DNA of 64,000 nt from Myxococcales bacterium (GTDB taxonomy: Bacteria > Myxococcota > Polyangia > Polyangiales > Polyangiaceae): assembly GCA_003151595.1 (NCBI GenBank), contig PLXW01000030.1, positions 43,310 through 107,309 on the forward strand. The letters run 5' to 3'. Below, one piece after another: positions 26,451 to 35,755 of the stretch (within the stretch, counting starts at the first letter, position 1; each line of letters starts with the position of its first letter). The notes under the pieces are model-generated. The model ran no database searches, had not been told where the DNA came from, and worked only from the letters and a program-made list of their open reading frames with translations. The translations under genes were made by a program, and so were the position numbers.

Positions 26451-27259
26451 CGAGCGCGGCCACGCCGGATCCGGACAGCGGCGATCTCAAGATGACGATC
26501 TGGGAGCACCTCACGGAGCTCCGGAAGCGCGTCGTGCGCGCGGCGATCGCGCTCTTCCTCTCCGCGGCCGGATGCTGGGTGTACCGGCAACAGCTCCTCG
26601 CGTGGCTCGTTCATCCGTACGAGAAGGCGTGGGTCGCGCGCCACTTCCCCGGCGTGCCCGAGCTTCAGACACTGGCGCCGGCCGACGTCTTCGTCGGCTA
26701 CTTGCAGCTGTCGCTGGTGGGCGGCGTGGTCATCGCCATCCCGGTCATCTTCTACCAACTGTGGGCGTTCATCTCGCCGGGGCTCTACGCCAAAGAGAAG
26801 CGGCTCATCGTGCCGTTCGTTCTCTTCTCGAGCACGCTGTTCATCTCGGGCGTGATGTTCGCGTACTACGTCGCGTTCCCGTTCACGCTGAACTACTTCT
26901 TCTCGCTGCTCGGGCAGGTCGACCAGGCGGGGACGGTGCTCACGCAGCGGCCGACGCTCGAGTTCTATCTCGACTTCTCGACGCAGATGCTCCTGGCGTT
27001 CGGGTTCGTCTTCGAGCTGCCGCTGTTCATCTCGTTCCTCGTGCTCGCGGGGATCGTCACCCCGAAGCAGCTGCTCAAGTTCAGCCGATGGGCCGTCTTG
27101 TGCGCCTTCGCGCTCGGCGCCGTGGTGACGCCGGGGCCGGAGATCTCGAGCCAGATCGCCGTGAGCGGCGCGCTCGTGGGGCTCTACTTCATGTCGATCG
27201 CGATCGCGTTCATCCTGCGACCCACGTCGCGGAAGGACGGGTCGAAATCCGGGACGTGA
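26447..27259 (+). CDS. tatC: Sec-independent translocase subunit TatC
   Basis: A 270-aa inner-membrane protein with six predicted membrane helices, the receptor for twin-arginine signal peptides. The conserved N-terminal cytoplasmic segment WEHLTELRKRVVRA carries the functional Glu. FALGAVVTPGPEISSQ near residue 225 is the typical family signature before the fifth helix. The ATG overlaps the tatB stop (ATGA), so the two are translationally coupled. It is convergent with rsfS, with 6 bp between the stops. Confidence 0.95.
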   Translation: MTSAATPDPDSGDLKMTIWEHLTELRKRVVRAAIALFLSAAGCWVYRQQLLAWLVHPYEKAWVARHFPGVPELQTLAPADVFVGYLQLSLVGGVVIAIPVIFYQLWAFISPGLYAKEKRLIVPFVLFSSTLFISGVMFAYYVAFPFTLNYFFSLLGQVDQAGTVLTQRPTLEFYLDFSTQMLLAFGFVFELPLFISFLVLAGIVTPKQLLKFSRWAVLCAFALGAVVTPGPEISSQIAVSGALVGLYFMSIAIAFILRPTSRKDGSKSGT

Positions 27260-27265
27260 CCGCGC

Positions 27266-27919
27266 TCAGTCCCTGAGCGGGTCGTCGCCGCCGCGCGCGC
27301 CTTCGGGGATCGGGATCGGGATCCGCCGCGCGTCGAGCCAGAGGCCGTCGATGTCGTAGAGGCTCCGCGCGTCGTCCTGGAAGACGTGAACGACGACGTC
27401 GCCGTAGTCCATCAGGATCCAGGTCGCGTGGTTCTGCCCCTCGACCGAAAGCGGACGCTTGTTCTTCTTTCGAAGCGCCTCTTCGATCCCTTGCGCCAGC
27501 GCGGCCACTTGCCGATCGCTCCGCCCGGTCATCAGGACGAGGAAGTCCGCGTAGTCGACCTTGCCGGCCACATCGAGGATCTCGAGGCCGACGGCCTTCT
27601 TCTCGATGCCCGCGACCGCGATGGCGAGCGCGATGGCGCGCGACTCGTCGCTGGCGACCGACGAGCTTCCGGTCGGCTGCTGCGGCGGGCGCGCCTTCTT
27701 GGTGCGCGGACCTTGGGTGTGCGAGATCGCGACGCTCGGGACCGCGGGGCGCCGTGCTTCGGGGCGCTTCGCTTCTACGCGCTTCGCGGGAGCGGGCTTC
27801 GGGCGCTTGGCGCGCGGCGCGAAACCGCCGTCGTGCGACGAGTGAATGCGCGGTCGGCGCTTGTCACTGTCCGAGCCGCTCTTCTCACCACCACCACCAC
27901 CACGCTTCGTCGTCGCCAA
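27266..27919 (-). CDS. rsfS: ribosomal silencing factor RsfS with long basic extension
   Basis: A 217-aa protein with a TTG start. Residues about 105-205 are the RsfS domain (DUF143): SRAIALAIAVAGIEKKA, then YADFLVLMTGRSDRQVAAL and WILMDYGDVVVHVFQDDAR. RsfS binds ribosomal protein L14 and blocks subunit joining in starvation. The first roughly 95 residues are Lys/Arg/Pro/Gly-rich and disordered, whereas RsfS is normally about 105-130 aa. The TTG at 27919 is chosen because AGGAG at 27934-27930 lies 10 bases upstream and no in-frame ATG exists before the domain. It follows proA on the same strand. The usual neighbour nadD is absent. Confidence 0.88.
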   Translation of the reverse strand: MATTKRGGGGGEKSGSDSDKRRPRIHSSHDGGFAPRAKRPKPAPAKRVEAKRPEARRPAVPSVAISHTQGPRTKKARPPQQPTGSSSVASDESRAIALAIAVAGIEKKAVGLEILDVAGKVDYADFLVLMTGRSDRQVAALAQGIEEALRKKNKRPLSVEGQNHATWILMDYGDVVVHVFQDDARSLYDIDGLWLDARRIPIPIPEGARGGDDPLRD

Positions 27920-27929
27920 TCGATTCCGT

Positions 27930-27934
27930 CTCCT
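27930..27934 (-). promoter_or_regulatory. Shine-Dalgarno site that fixes the rsfS TTG start
   Basis: AGGAG on the minus strand, 10 bases before the TTG at 27919, is the only good ribosome-binding site near the start of the RsfS frame. Confidence 0.6.
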
Positions 27935-27999
27935 CTTGTGTTGCTCGCCGTCCGCCGCCGCCGCGTGCGAACGAGCATGTTCGCGATCGCTCACCCGCG

Positions 28000-29253
28000 T
28001 CAACCGCGGGATTGCCCGTCCCCGTCGATCACCCATTTCATCGTCGTCAGCGACTCGAGCCCCATGGGCCCGCGCCAGTGGAGGCGGCTCGTCGCGATCC
28101 CGATCTCGGCGCCGAGGCCGAGCTCGCCGCCGTCGTGGAAGCGCGTCGAGGCGTTCACCACGACACACGCCGCATCGACCTCGCGCCGCCATCGCTCGGC
28201 GCGCGCCGTGTCGCGCGTGCAGATCGCTTCCGTGTGCCCCGAGCCGTAACGCGCGACGTGCGCCAGCGCGCCGTCGAGCCCATCGACCACGCGCACGGCC
28301 AGGACCGGCGCGAGGAACTCGTGCCCCCAGTCGTCGTCGGTGGCGACCAACGCCCGCGGGACGAGCGCGCGCGTGCGATCGCATCCGCGAAGCTCGCAGC
28401 CCAGGGCCAGGAGCTCCGCCGCGATCGGCGGCAAGAGGCGCGCGGCGTCGCTCGCATCCACGAGCAGACATTCGAGCGCGTTGCACACGCCCGTGCGCGA
28501 CATCTTCGAATCGAGCGTGAGGCGCTTCGCGGTCTCGAGGTCGGCGCCCGCGTCGAGGAAGAGGTGGCAAACGCCCATGTAGTGCTGCACGACCGGGACG
28601 CGCGCGTTCTCGGTGACGAATCGGATGAGCGCCTCGCCGCCGCGCGGGATGGCGAGGTCGATCGCCTGGCATTGAACGAGCGCGCGCACGCCGTCGCGAT
28701 CCGTGAACGGAACGATCTGGACGGCGTCCCGCGGAAGCCCCGACGACGCGAGCGCGCGCGCGATCACCTCGGCCAGCGCCCCGTTCGACTCGCGCGCCTC
28801 CGAGCCGCCGCGAAGGACCACCGCGTTCCCCGCTTTCAAGGTGAGCGCGCTCGCTTCGATCGTCACGTTGGGGCGCGCTTCGTAGATCATGGCGATGACG
28901 CCGATCGGCACGCGCACGCGCGTCACGTGAATCCCGCTCGGCGGCTCGGTGCGGGCGATCACCTCGCCCACCGGATCGGGCAACGCGGCGATCGACTCCA
29001 CGCTGGCGGCCATCGCCTCGACGCGCGCGTCGTCCAGCGCGAGGCGATCGAGCATCGCGCCGCTCGTCCCCGCGGCCCGCGCCGCCTTCAGGTCACGCGC
29101 GTTCGCGGCGAGCACCGCGGCGCGCGAGGCCCGCAGCTCGCGCGCGATCGCCCGGAGGCCCGCGTCTTTCGAGGCCCGATTCCTAGGCCCGAGGGCCCGA
29201 GCCGCTTCCTTTGCGCGCGCGCCGATGGCGGCGATTTCCCTGTCCACTTCCAC
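28000..29253 (-). CDS. proA: gamma-glutamyl phosphate reductase
   Basis: A 417-aa NADPH-dependent enzyme that reduces gamma-glutamyl phosphate to glutamate semialdehyde in proline synthesis. The aldehyde-dehydrogenase-like fold shows IYEARPNVTIEASALTLKAGN, and the catalytic cysteine is in SRTGVCNALE. The GTG at 29253 is chosen because AAGGA lies 8 bases upstream and the resulting length equals E. coli ProA exactly. A longer frame to a TTG at 29340 would overlap the divergent gene. proB is not in the window. rsfS follows on the same strand. Confidence 0.95.
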   Translation of the reverse strand: MEVDREIAAIGARAKEAARALGPRNRASKDAGLRAIARELRASRAAVLAANARDLKAARAAGTSGAMLDRLALDDARVEAMAASVESIAALPDPVGEVIARTEPPSGIHVTRVRVPIGVIAMIYEARPNVTIEASALTLKAGNAVVLRGGSEARESNGALAEVIARALASSGLPRDAVQIVPFTDRDGVRALVQCQAIDLAIPRGGEALIRFVTENARVPVVQHYMGVCHLFLDAGADLETAKRLTLDSKMSRTGVCNALECLLVDASDAARLLPPIAAELLALGCELRGCDRTRALVPRALVATDDDWGHEFLAPVLAVRVVDGLDGALAHVARYGSGHTEAICTRDTARAERWRREVDAACVVVNASTRFHDGGELGLGAEIGIATSRLHWRGPMGLESLTTMKWVIDGDGQSRG

Positions 29254-29339
29254 GCGCGAGTCCTTACTCCGAAGCCGCAGTCCATGCCACACACCGTGGA
29301 ATCGCCCGGCGCGCCCCCCTTCGGCTATCCTCCGCGCCA

Positions 29340-30179
29340 ATGTCTCTTTCGTGGCGGACCAGCGTCTCGGGCGCTCTCTCGCGGCTCGCGCTCGTCGCAG
29401 CCGCCGCAGCGCTCACGCCGTCGCTCGCCTACGCCGACGGCCCCTCGAAAACGAGCCCCGAGGCGGCCGCGGCCGCGAAGCAACACTTCGCCCACGCACG
29501 CGAGCTCTACCAACAAGGGGCGTACCGCGAAGCCATCGGCGAGCTCGACGCGGCGCTGGCGCTCGATCCCAGCGCGAAGGATCTCGTCTTCAACCTCGGC
29601 GTCGTGCACGAGAAGCTCGGCGACATCGAAGACGCCCTCAAGTACTTCCAGCAGTACGAGACGATGGACCTCGACACGCAGGAGCGCGCGAAGGCCGACG
29701 CTTACGTGAAGCGCCTCCAGGGCGCGCGCCACGAGGTCGAGAAGCCGCCGGAGACCGTCGTGGTGGCTCCCGCTCCCGCGCCCGCACCACCCCCTCCGCC
29801 GCAGCACGGGCGCATCGACGCCTTCACGATCACCGCGGCCTCCCTGGCCGTCGCCGGCTACGGGGTCGGCGTCTTCTTCGGGCTGCGGGCGCTGTCGGAG
29901 CGGCCGAAGGCGGGCTTCGTGACCGGGCGCGACGGGTCGTACGACCAGCTCCAGTTCGACGCGAACCGTGCGCACCACGCGGCCGTCATCTCGGATGTCG
30001 CCTTCGTCGCGGGCGTCGCCGCGACCGGTGTCGCTGCGTATCTTTACTTCGGGCGGACGAGACCCTCGCCCAGCGACGGGCGTGACCACGGAAAGACGGG
30101 CGAGAGCGAAGCCCCGGTCGTAGTCTACGGCACGGCAATTCCCGGGGGCGGGGCCCTCTTCCTTGGCGCGCGATTCTGA
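29340..30179 (+). CDS. exported TPR protein with C-terminal membrane segments
   Basis: A 279-aa protein. A signal peptide ends near AYA, then come two or three tetratricopeptide repeats (ARELYQQGAYREAIGELDAALALDP, in parts, and LGDIEDALKYFQQYE). A Pro/Ala linker and two hydrophobic hairpin segments follow (TAASLAVAGYGVGVFFG and VAFVAGVAATGVAAYLYFG). The last residues form a short strand ending GARF. The layout is shared with the gene at 35756-36820, so the two are architectural relatives. It sits before a MopE-like lipoprotein gene with 13 bp between. The function is unknown; a periplasmic scaffold is likely. Confidence 0.75.
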   Translation: MSLSWRTSVSGALSRLALVAAAAALTPSLAYADGPSKTSPEAAAAAKQHFAHARELYQQGAYREAIGELDAALALDPSAKDLVFNLGVVHEKLGDIEDALKYFQQYETMDLDTQERAKADAYVKRLQGARHEVEKPPETVVVAPAPAPAPPPPPQHGRIDAFTITAASLAVAGYGVGVFFGLRALSERPKAGFVTGRDGSYDQLQFDANRAHHAAVISDVAFVAGVAATGVAAYLYFGRTRPSPSDGRDHGKTGESEAPVVVYGTAIPGGGALFLGARF

Positions 30180-30192
30180 AGCAGCACACACG

Positions 30193-31599
30193 ATGAAGCT
30201 CTCTCGCCTCGGTACATGTCTCGCGCTCGCCGCCATCGCGCTCGTCGCGGCGGCGGCCGGCGGCGGCTGCGAAGCGATCGTGTCGAACGACGTGCCTGCG
30301 TACACGTGCTCGATGGTGCAGTTCCTCAACCCTGGCAACGGCTCCTGCCCTCAGGGGATGTTCTGCGAAGGAGCCGGGTGCGTCGCGTGCAGCCCCAAGG
30401 GCGACGACCCGTGCGACGGCTACGACAACGACTGCGACGGCGTCATCGACAACGGGCCGAAGAGCGATCACGACGGCGACGGCTACACGTACTGCGGCAA
30501 GGTCGACCCCACGACCGGCGCGCCCGTCGATATCGACTGCAACGACGACGACAAGACGATCTCGCCGGCCGGCAAAGAGGTCTGCAACGGCAAAGACGAC
30601 AACTGCGACGGCATCATCGACAACGCGAACCTCGTCTGCGCCGCGGGCAAGACGTGCGTCCCGTCGACCGGCGCGTGCATCTCGAACGCGCAGACGTGCA
30701 GCCCGACGAACTGCCCCGCGCCGAAGAAGTGCGACCCGCAGACGCAGCAGTGCGTCCTCCCGAGCTCGCAGGACGCAGGCACCACGGGGTGCACGAGCAA
30801 CGAGCAGTGCACGACCGGGATCTGCGCGACCTCCACCGAGCTCCCCGGCCAGCAACCCGTCTGCACGCAGCCTTGCTGCGTCTCGAACGACTGCCCGACC
30901 GGGTACGTCTGCTACGGCGCGGGGACCGGCGGGAACTACTGCGTCGCGCCCGCGTCCGCGAGCCGCACCGCGCTCGGCGAGAACGCCGCCGGCCAGGCGT
31001 GCAGCGGCAACGGCGACTGCCGCTCCGGCGTGTGCACCGCGAACAAGTGCGAAGACACGTGCTGCAACGCCTCGAACTGCACGAACGGCACGAGCTGCGC
31101 GGTCACGGCGTTCCAGGGCAACACGACGTTCGCCTGCGTTCCGCCCCCCGGCAACACGGCGGCGAACCACACGTGCAACTCCAACTCCGATTGCGCGTCG
31201 GGTTACTGCCAGAGCTACACGACCGGGTTCGGGAGCACCGTCAGCCTCTGTATCCCTTCGTGCTGCAGCTCCAACGACTGCGGCACGTACGGCCTGAATC
31301 AGTTCCTCTGTTACGACGACTACATCCCGCCGGCGCTGAGCGGCCCGGGCCCGGTCGTGCCGGTCTGTGACTATCCGCAGCCGAGCTCGGGACCGTCGAA
31401 GGGCGCCGGGGGGAGCAACGTCGGCGACGCCTGCACGAGGAACACCGACTGCTACAGCAACCGCTGCCTGATCTTCAGCACGGGGCACTTCTGCAGCGAC
31501 GTGTGCTGCGTCGATGCCAACTGCGGCGGCGGCTACGTCTGCCGGCCGACGCCCGACGGGCCCGGCACGTTCCTGCGCTGCGTTCCTCCCGGTGGTTGA
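30193..31599 (+). CDS. Cys-rich MopE-like metal-binding lipoprotein
   Basis: A 468-aa exported protein with a signal peptide ending GGGC (cysteine 26, weak lipobox). Residues about 65-150 carry two MopE-type repeats, with calcium-like acidic loops DGYDNDCDGVID, DHDGDGYTYC, DCNDDDKTISPAGKEVC and GKDDNCDGIID. The remainder consists of repeated cysteine modules of the kind C-x-S-N-D-C-P-x-G-Y-x-C, with paired CC. Such proteins are abundant in myxobacterial envelopes and bind divalent metal ions. It is followed at once by thrC, probably by chance of packing. Confidence 0.8.
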   Translation: MKLSRLGTCLALAAIALVAAAAGGGCEAIVSNDVPAYTCSMVQFLNPGNGSCPQGMFCEGAGCVACSPKGDDPCDGYDNDCDGVIDNGPKSDHDGDGYTYCGKVDPTTGAPVDIDCNDDDKTISPAGKEVCNGKDDNCDGIIDNANLVCAAGKTCVPSTGACISNAQTCSPTNCPAPKKCDPQTQQCVLPSSQDAGTTGCTSNEQCTTGICATSTELPGQQPVCTQPCCVSNDCPTGYVCYGAGTGGNYCVAPASASRTALGENAAGQACSGNGDCRSGVCTANKCEDTCCNASNCTNGTSCAVTAFQGNTTFACVPPPGNTAANHTCNSNSDCASGYCQSYTTGFGSTVSLCIPSCCSSNDCGTYGLNQFLCYDDYIPPALSGPGPVVPVCDYPQPSSGPSKGAGGSNVGDACTRNTDCYSNRCLIFSTGHFCSDVCCVDANCGGGYVCRPTPDGPGTFLRCVPPGG

Positions 31600-31602
31600 G
31601 CG

Positions 31603-32955
31603 GTGACCGATCGCGCGACCACCGAAAGCAAGGGGCGCTACCGCGCCGTCTTCCGCTGCTTCAACGGCTGCGCGGGTGACCACGCGCTGACGACGCCGAT
31701 CTACCGCTGCCCCACGTGCGACGGACTGCTCGTCGTGGCGCACGACATGAACGCGCTCGGCGATCGCACGGCCGCCGAGTGGAAGAAGCTCTTCGACGAT
31801 CGCTACATGCGGACGACGTGGCCGTACGGCTCGGGCGTGTGGGGGAAGCGCGAATGGATCGCCCCCGAGGTCGGCGACGACGCGATCGTCTCGACGAGCG
31901 AAGGGGGCTCGAACCTGTTCTGGGCCGAGCGCCTCGGGCGCGAAGTCGGAATGCGTGACCTCTGGATCAAGCAGTGCGGCAACGCGCACTCGGGGTCGTT
32001 CAAGGACCTCGGCATGACGGTGCTGGTGAGCGTCGTGCGGCAAGGGATGGCGCTGGGGACGATCAAGTCGCGCGTGATCGCCTGCGCGAGCACGGGCGAC
32101 ACGTCGGCGTCGCTGGCGGCGTATGGCGCGACGGCGGGGTTGCCGGTGGCGGTGCTCCTGCCGCGCGGGCTCGTGTCGCTGGCGCAGCTCGTTCAGCCTC
32201 TGGCCCACGGCGCGACGGTGCTCGCGCTCGAGACCGACTTCGACGGCTGCATGGCGATCGTGAAAGAGCTCGCGAAGCGCGACCTCGTGTACCTCGCCAA
32301 CTCGATGAACCCGCTCCGCATCGAGGGGCAGAAGACGGTCGCCATCGAGATCGTCCAGCAGTTCGACTGGGAGGTCCCCGACTGGGTCGTGCTCCCCAGC
32401 GGCAACCTCGGTAACGCCGCCGCGCTCTACGCGGGGTTCCGCATGATGAAGGAGCTCGGGCTCGTCACGAAGATGCCGCGGCTCTGCGTGGCGCAAGCCG
32501 CCAACGCCAACCCGATGTATCGCGCGTTCGTCGCCGGCAAGGAGACGGTCGACCCGATCGTCGCCGCGAAGAGCCACGCCAGCGCGATCCAGATCGGCAA
32601 CCCGGTGAGCGCGCCGCGCGCGATGGCGGCGCTGAAGGCCATGAACGGCGTCGTCGAGCAGGCGACCGAAGACGAGCTGGCCGACGCCTGCGCGCGAGCC
32701 GATCGCACCGGGCTCTTCACGTGCCCGCACACCGGCGTCGCGCTGGCCTGCCTCTTCAAGCTGCGCGAGCGCGGCGTCATCGGCGCGGACGATCGCGTCG
32801 TCGTCATCTCCACCGCGAACGCGCTGAAGTTCACCGAGTTCAAGCTCGGCTACCACGAGCGCACGCTGGCGAACGTCGACTCGCGCCGCGCAGGGACGCC
32901 GATCGTGTTGCCGCCGGACGTGGAGAAAGTCGCCAGCGCGATCGCGGCGCTCTAG
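31603..32955 (+). CDS. thrC: threonine synthase
   Basis: A 450-aa PLP enzyme that converts O-phosphohomoserine to threonine. The PLP lysine is K134 in [10 protein letters not shown]. The phosphate-binding glycine-rich loop is PSGNLGNA. An N-terminal zinc-ribbon-like region has cysteines 19, 23, 36 and 39 (RCFNGC and CPTC), as seen in a subset of bacterial threonine synthases. It starts with GTG three bases after the MopE-like gene. thrA and thrB are not nearby. Confidence 0.93.
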   Translation: MTDRATTESKGRYRAVFRCFNGCAGDHALTTPIYRCPTCDGLLVVAHDMNALGDRTAAEWKKLFDDRYMRTTWPYGSGVWGKREWIAPEVGDDAIVSTSEGGSNLFWAERLGREVGMRDLWIKQCGNAHSGSFKDLGMTVLVSVVRQGMALGTIKSRVIACASTGDTSASLAAYGATAGLPVAVLLPRGLVSLAQLVQPLAHGATVLALETDFDGCMAIVKELAKRDLVYLANSMNPLRIEGQKTVAIEIVQQFDWEVPDWVVLPSGNLGNAAALYAGFRMMKELGLVTKMPRLCVAQAANANPMYRAFVAGKETVDPIVAAKSHASAIQIGNPVSAPRAMAALKAMNGVVEQATEDELADACARADRTGLFTCPHTGVALACLFKLRERGVIGADDRVVVISTANALKFTEFKLGYHERTLANVDSRRAGTPIVLPPDVEKVASAIAAL

Positions 32956-32981
32956 GTCGCCGTCACGCGCGCGCTGCGCCC

Positions 32982-33413
32982 TTAGTCCGCCCCGCCGCCG
33001 TCGTCGCCGGTATCGGGCCCGTTCGAGTCGGGTTGATTCACGTCGCTCGTATCGGGCGCATTCGAGTCGCTCGCGTCCGGCTGGTTCGCGTCGCCGCTGT
33101 CCGCCACGTTGGCGTCGCCGTCGGGCGCGTTCGCATCGAGACCGCCGTCCACTTGCGACGAGTCGCCCCCTTCGTTCGCGCTCGCCTCGGACGGCGGCGT
33201 GTTCGCATCGACGCCCGGCGATGCGTCCGACCCGGGGTACTGCGCGTCGTAAAGCGCCGCGTCTTCGAACGTGTCGCCGCCGGCGTCGATCTTGGTGCGA
33301 TCGAAGTCCGCGATGATCTCGCACCCCGACGCCGCAGCGGCCGCAGCGAGCGCGAGAGCGAGTGCCGAGGCGATCGAAGTCCGCGAGCGACGGGAGCGAA
33401 TGGAGCGCTTCAT
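32982..33413 (-). CDS. Asp/Asn/Ser-rich lipoprotein
   Basis: A 143-aa lipoprotein. After the signal peptide and the lipobox ASGC it starts with CEIIADFDRTKIDAGG. The rest is a low-complexity tail of Asp, Asn, Ser, Pro and Gly without cysteines or folds. The first mature residues match those of the next upstream gene (CELIADFDRSKIDGG), so this looks like a shortened relative that kept only the anchor and spacer, or a stand-alone surface spacer protein. The function is unknown. Confidence 0.7.
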   Translation of the reverse strand: MKRSIRSRRSRTSIASALALALAAAAAASGCEIIADFDRTKIDAGGDTFEDAALYDAQYPGSDASPGVDANTPPSEASANEGGDSSQVDGGLDANAPDGDANVADSGDANQPDASDSNAPDTSDVNQPDSNGPDTGDDGGGAD

Positions 33414-33435
33414 GCGGCGCTCAACCTAGCACGAG

Positions 33436-35736
33436 TCAGTTGTACGGCAGCGACTGGGTCGCGGTTCCGCCCGGTCCGGTCACGACCAGCGTGATCGTGT
33501 CGCCGCACGTCGCCGTCGGGGTGGTGAAGCTCGCGGCCGTGTCGTTCCCGTTCGGAGACTCGGTGAGCTCGGAGTTCTTCGTGGCGCCGGTGAAGTCCTG
33601 AAGGACCGCCGTGAGGCCGTTGGTCGACGTCCAGGTGAACGTGTCGGTCGCCGGCGGGTCGGCGCACGTGGCCGAGGCCGTGAACGTCTGGATCGTCGGC
33701 GCGTTGAACGTCACAGAGGCGTTCATCGTGGTGAGCTGCCCGTCCGCGCCGTTCGCGGTGAGCGTGTACGTCGTGTTCACCGTGGGGCTGACGATCTGGT
33801 TGCCGGTGCAGGCCACGCTCTGCGGGCCCGAGCCGTCGCTGAGCGTGCAGCTCGTTCCGTTCACCACGGTCCACGCGAGCGTCGAAGACCCGCCGACGTC
33901 GATCTTCGTGGGCGTCGCGCTGAACGACGTGATCGAAGTATCGACGCACGCGTTGGTCGGGACGTCGCACTTGCACGAGCCCGTCGCGCACACGCTGCAC
34001 TCGCTGTTTTGGGTGCATCCACACGCGCTGCCGACGCACGCGGTCCCCACGGCCGATGCCGTGCAGTCGGCGCACGCAGTTCCTGGCTTGCCGCACGACG
34101 CGGGGTCGGCCGTTCCTGCGACGCACGTGTGAGCGCTGTCGCAGCACCCGCCGTTGCACACGGGGTTCGTCGAACAGTCCGACGAGCACTTGCCGTTCTC
34201 GCACGCCTCGTTCGCCCCGCACTCGCTCGAGTTGCTGCAGCCGCACGCGCTCGCGACGCAGACGTGGCCGTTCGCGGCACCGGTACAGTCCGAGCACGCG
34301 CCCCCGGCGGCGCCGCACGACGCCGCCTGGGTGTCGTCTGCGGCGCACGTTCCGAGGTTGCAACATGTGCCGTTGCACACGTCGGTCCCGGAGCACGTCG
34401 TCGTGCACGTGTTCTTCGTGGCGTCGTTGTTCGTGTCGCACGCCTTGCCGCTCGGGCACTGCGTGCTGTTGGTGCAGCCGCAGGTGCCGCCGCCGGTGAC
34501 CACGAGGCACGAGCTGCCGGTCGGGCCGCACGTATCGCACGAGCCACCGCCGGTGCCGCACGCCAGGGCCGACGTTCCGCCGACGCACGTCTTGGTGCTG
34601 TCGCAGCAGCCGGTGTTGCACGGATCGGTCGCGCACGACGTCGTGCACTTCCCTCCCGTGCAGGCGTTGTTCGCGGGGCAGTCGTTCGCCGTGACGCACC
34701 CGCAGGCCGTGCCGCTGCACACGTGACCGTTGGTGCTAGTCGAGCAGTCGAGGCACAAGGCTCCCGCCGCGCCGCACGCGCCCGGCGTTCCACCGCCGCA
34801 CGTGCCCGTCGAGCTTCCGTTCGGGATGTTGCAGCACGACCCGGTGCACGCCTGGCTCGCGGAGCACGCCGTCGTGCACTGACGAGGAGTCCCCGTCGCG
34901 CTGCACGACGCGCCGGCGTCGCCTGACGCCGTGCAATCGCCAGGGCCCGCGCACCCGCACGCGCCGCCGTTCGTGATCACGACGCACTTGGTGCCGACGC
35001 TGTCGCCCGCGCACGTTCCGCACGTCGTGCCCGAAGCGCCGCACGCATCGTCCGCCGTGCCTGTCACACACGTTCCGCCCGAGCCGCAGCAGCCGCCGTG
35101 GCACGCTTCGCTTCCGGAGCACGCGGTCGTGCACACGTGCGAGGCGCTGCACGCTTCGCCGACGGCGCAGTCGTCGGCGTTGTTGCAGCCGCAGGCGCCT
35201 GCGACACACGTCGTTCCCGCGTCCGCCGCCGTGCAGCTCGCGCACACCGTGCCGCCGGCGCCGCAGGCCGTCGGTGACTCGGTCTGCTGACAGGTCGTGC
35301 CGCTGCAGCACGTCCCGTTGCACGGCTGGCTCGCGGTGCACGCTGTCGTGCACAGGTGCGAGGTCAGGTTGCACGCTTCGCCGACGGGGCAGCCGCTCGC
35401 CCCCGTGCAGCCGGCGTCGGCCGCGTCGGGACCCGAGTCGGCGATCGCGCCGTCGTTCGCGTCGGTGCCGGTGTCGTTGCCGGTGTCGTTCGCAGAGTCC
35501 TCGGCGGCGTCTTCTCCGCCGTCGGGCGGGAGCGAAGTGTCGCTACCGGCGTCGGCGGGGGGGGCGGAGTCAGTCTCGGGCGTGCCGCTGTCCGGAGCCT
35601 CGCTGTCTGCCACCTGGGTGGTGCCGCCGTCGATCTTCGATCGATCGAAGTCGGCGATCAGCTCGCAACCGGCGGTCGCCGAGCTGATGATCCCAAGAAT
35701 CCCGACGAGCAGAAGCGCGCGATTCCGTAGCGTCAT
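33436..35736 (-). CDS. large Cys-rich lipoprotein with six disulfide modules
   Basis: A 766-aa lipoprotein. The mature start is CELIADFDRSKIDGG, followed by an Asp/Ser/Gly spacer of about 75 residues. Then come six tandem modules of about 65 residues, each with the pattern CxGxCC, CG..G..C..C, G..CV...CGC and a final DC..G..C. After them are two or more beta-sandwich, Ig-like domains (from about 555), with strands such as GSSTLAWTVVNGTSCTLSDG in parts and TVNTTYTLTANG. It is a surface adhesin-like architecture. It has 19 bp to the next minus gene, so an operon of surface proteins is likely. Confidence 0.8.
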   Translation of the reverse strand: MTLRNRALLLVGILGIISSATAGCELIADFDRSKIDGGTTQVADSEAPDSGTPETDSAPPADAGSDTSLPPDGGEDAAEDSANDTGNDTGTDANDGAIADSGPDAADAGCTGASGCPVGEACNLTSHLCTTACTASQPCNGTCCSGTTCQQTESPTACGAGGTVCASCTAADAGTTCVAGACGCNNADDCAVGEACSASHVCTTACSGSEACHGGCCGSGGTCVTGTADDACGASGTTCGTCAGDSVGTKCVVITNGGACGCAGPGDCTASGDAGASCSATGTPRQCTTACSASQACTGSCCNIPNGSSTGTCGGGTPGACGAAGALCLDCSTSTNGHVCSGTACGCVTANDCPANNACTGGKCTTSCATDPCNTGCCDSTKTCVGGTSALACGTGGGSCDTCGPTGSSCLVVTGGGTCGCTNSTQCPSGKACDTNNDATKNTCTTTCSGTDVCNGTCCNLGTCAADDTQAASCGAAGGACSDCTGAANGHVCVASACGCSNSSECGANEACENGKCSSDCSTNPVCNGGCCDSAHTCVAGTADPASCGKPGTACADCTASAVGTACVGSACGCTQNSECSVCATGSCKCDVPTNACVDTSITSFSATPTKIDVGGSSTLAWTVVNGTSCTLSDGSGPQSVACTGNQIVSPTVNTTYTLTANGADGQLTTMNASVTFNAPTIQTFTASATCADPPATDTFTWTSTNGLTAVLQDFTGATKNSELTESPNGNDTAASFTTPTATCGDTITLVVTGPGGTATQSLPYN

Positions 35737-35755
35737 CGCTATCCTCCCGAGAAGG

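Noticed and set aside
27887..27903. A CAC repeat that could encode a histidine run
   Set aside because: On the coding strand it is (GGT)n and encodes glycines in the RsfS extension.
29986..33324. A 1112-codon minus-strand frame antisense to the MopE-like and thrC genes
   Set aside because: It is low complexity with no domain, while the plus-strand genes have family motifs.
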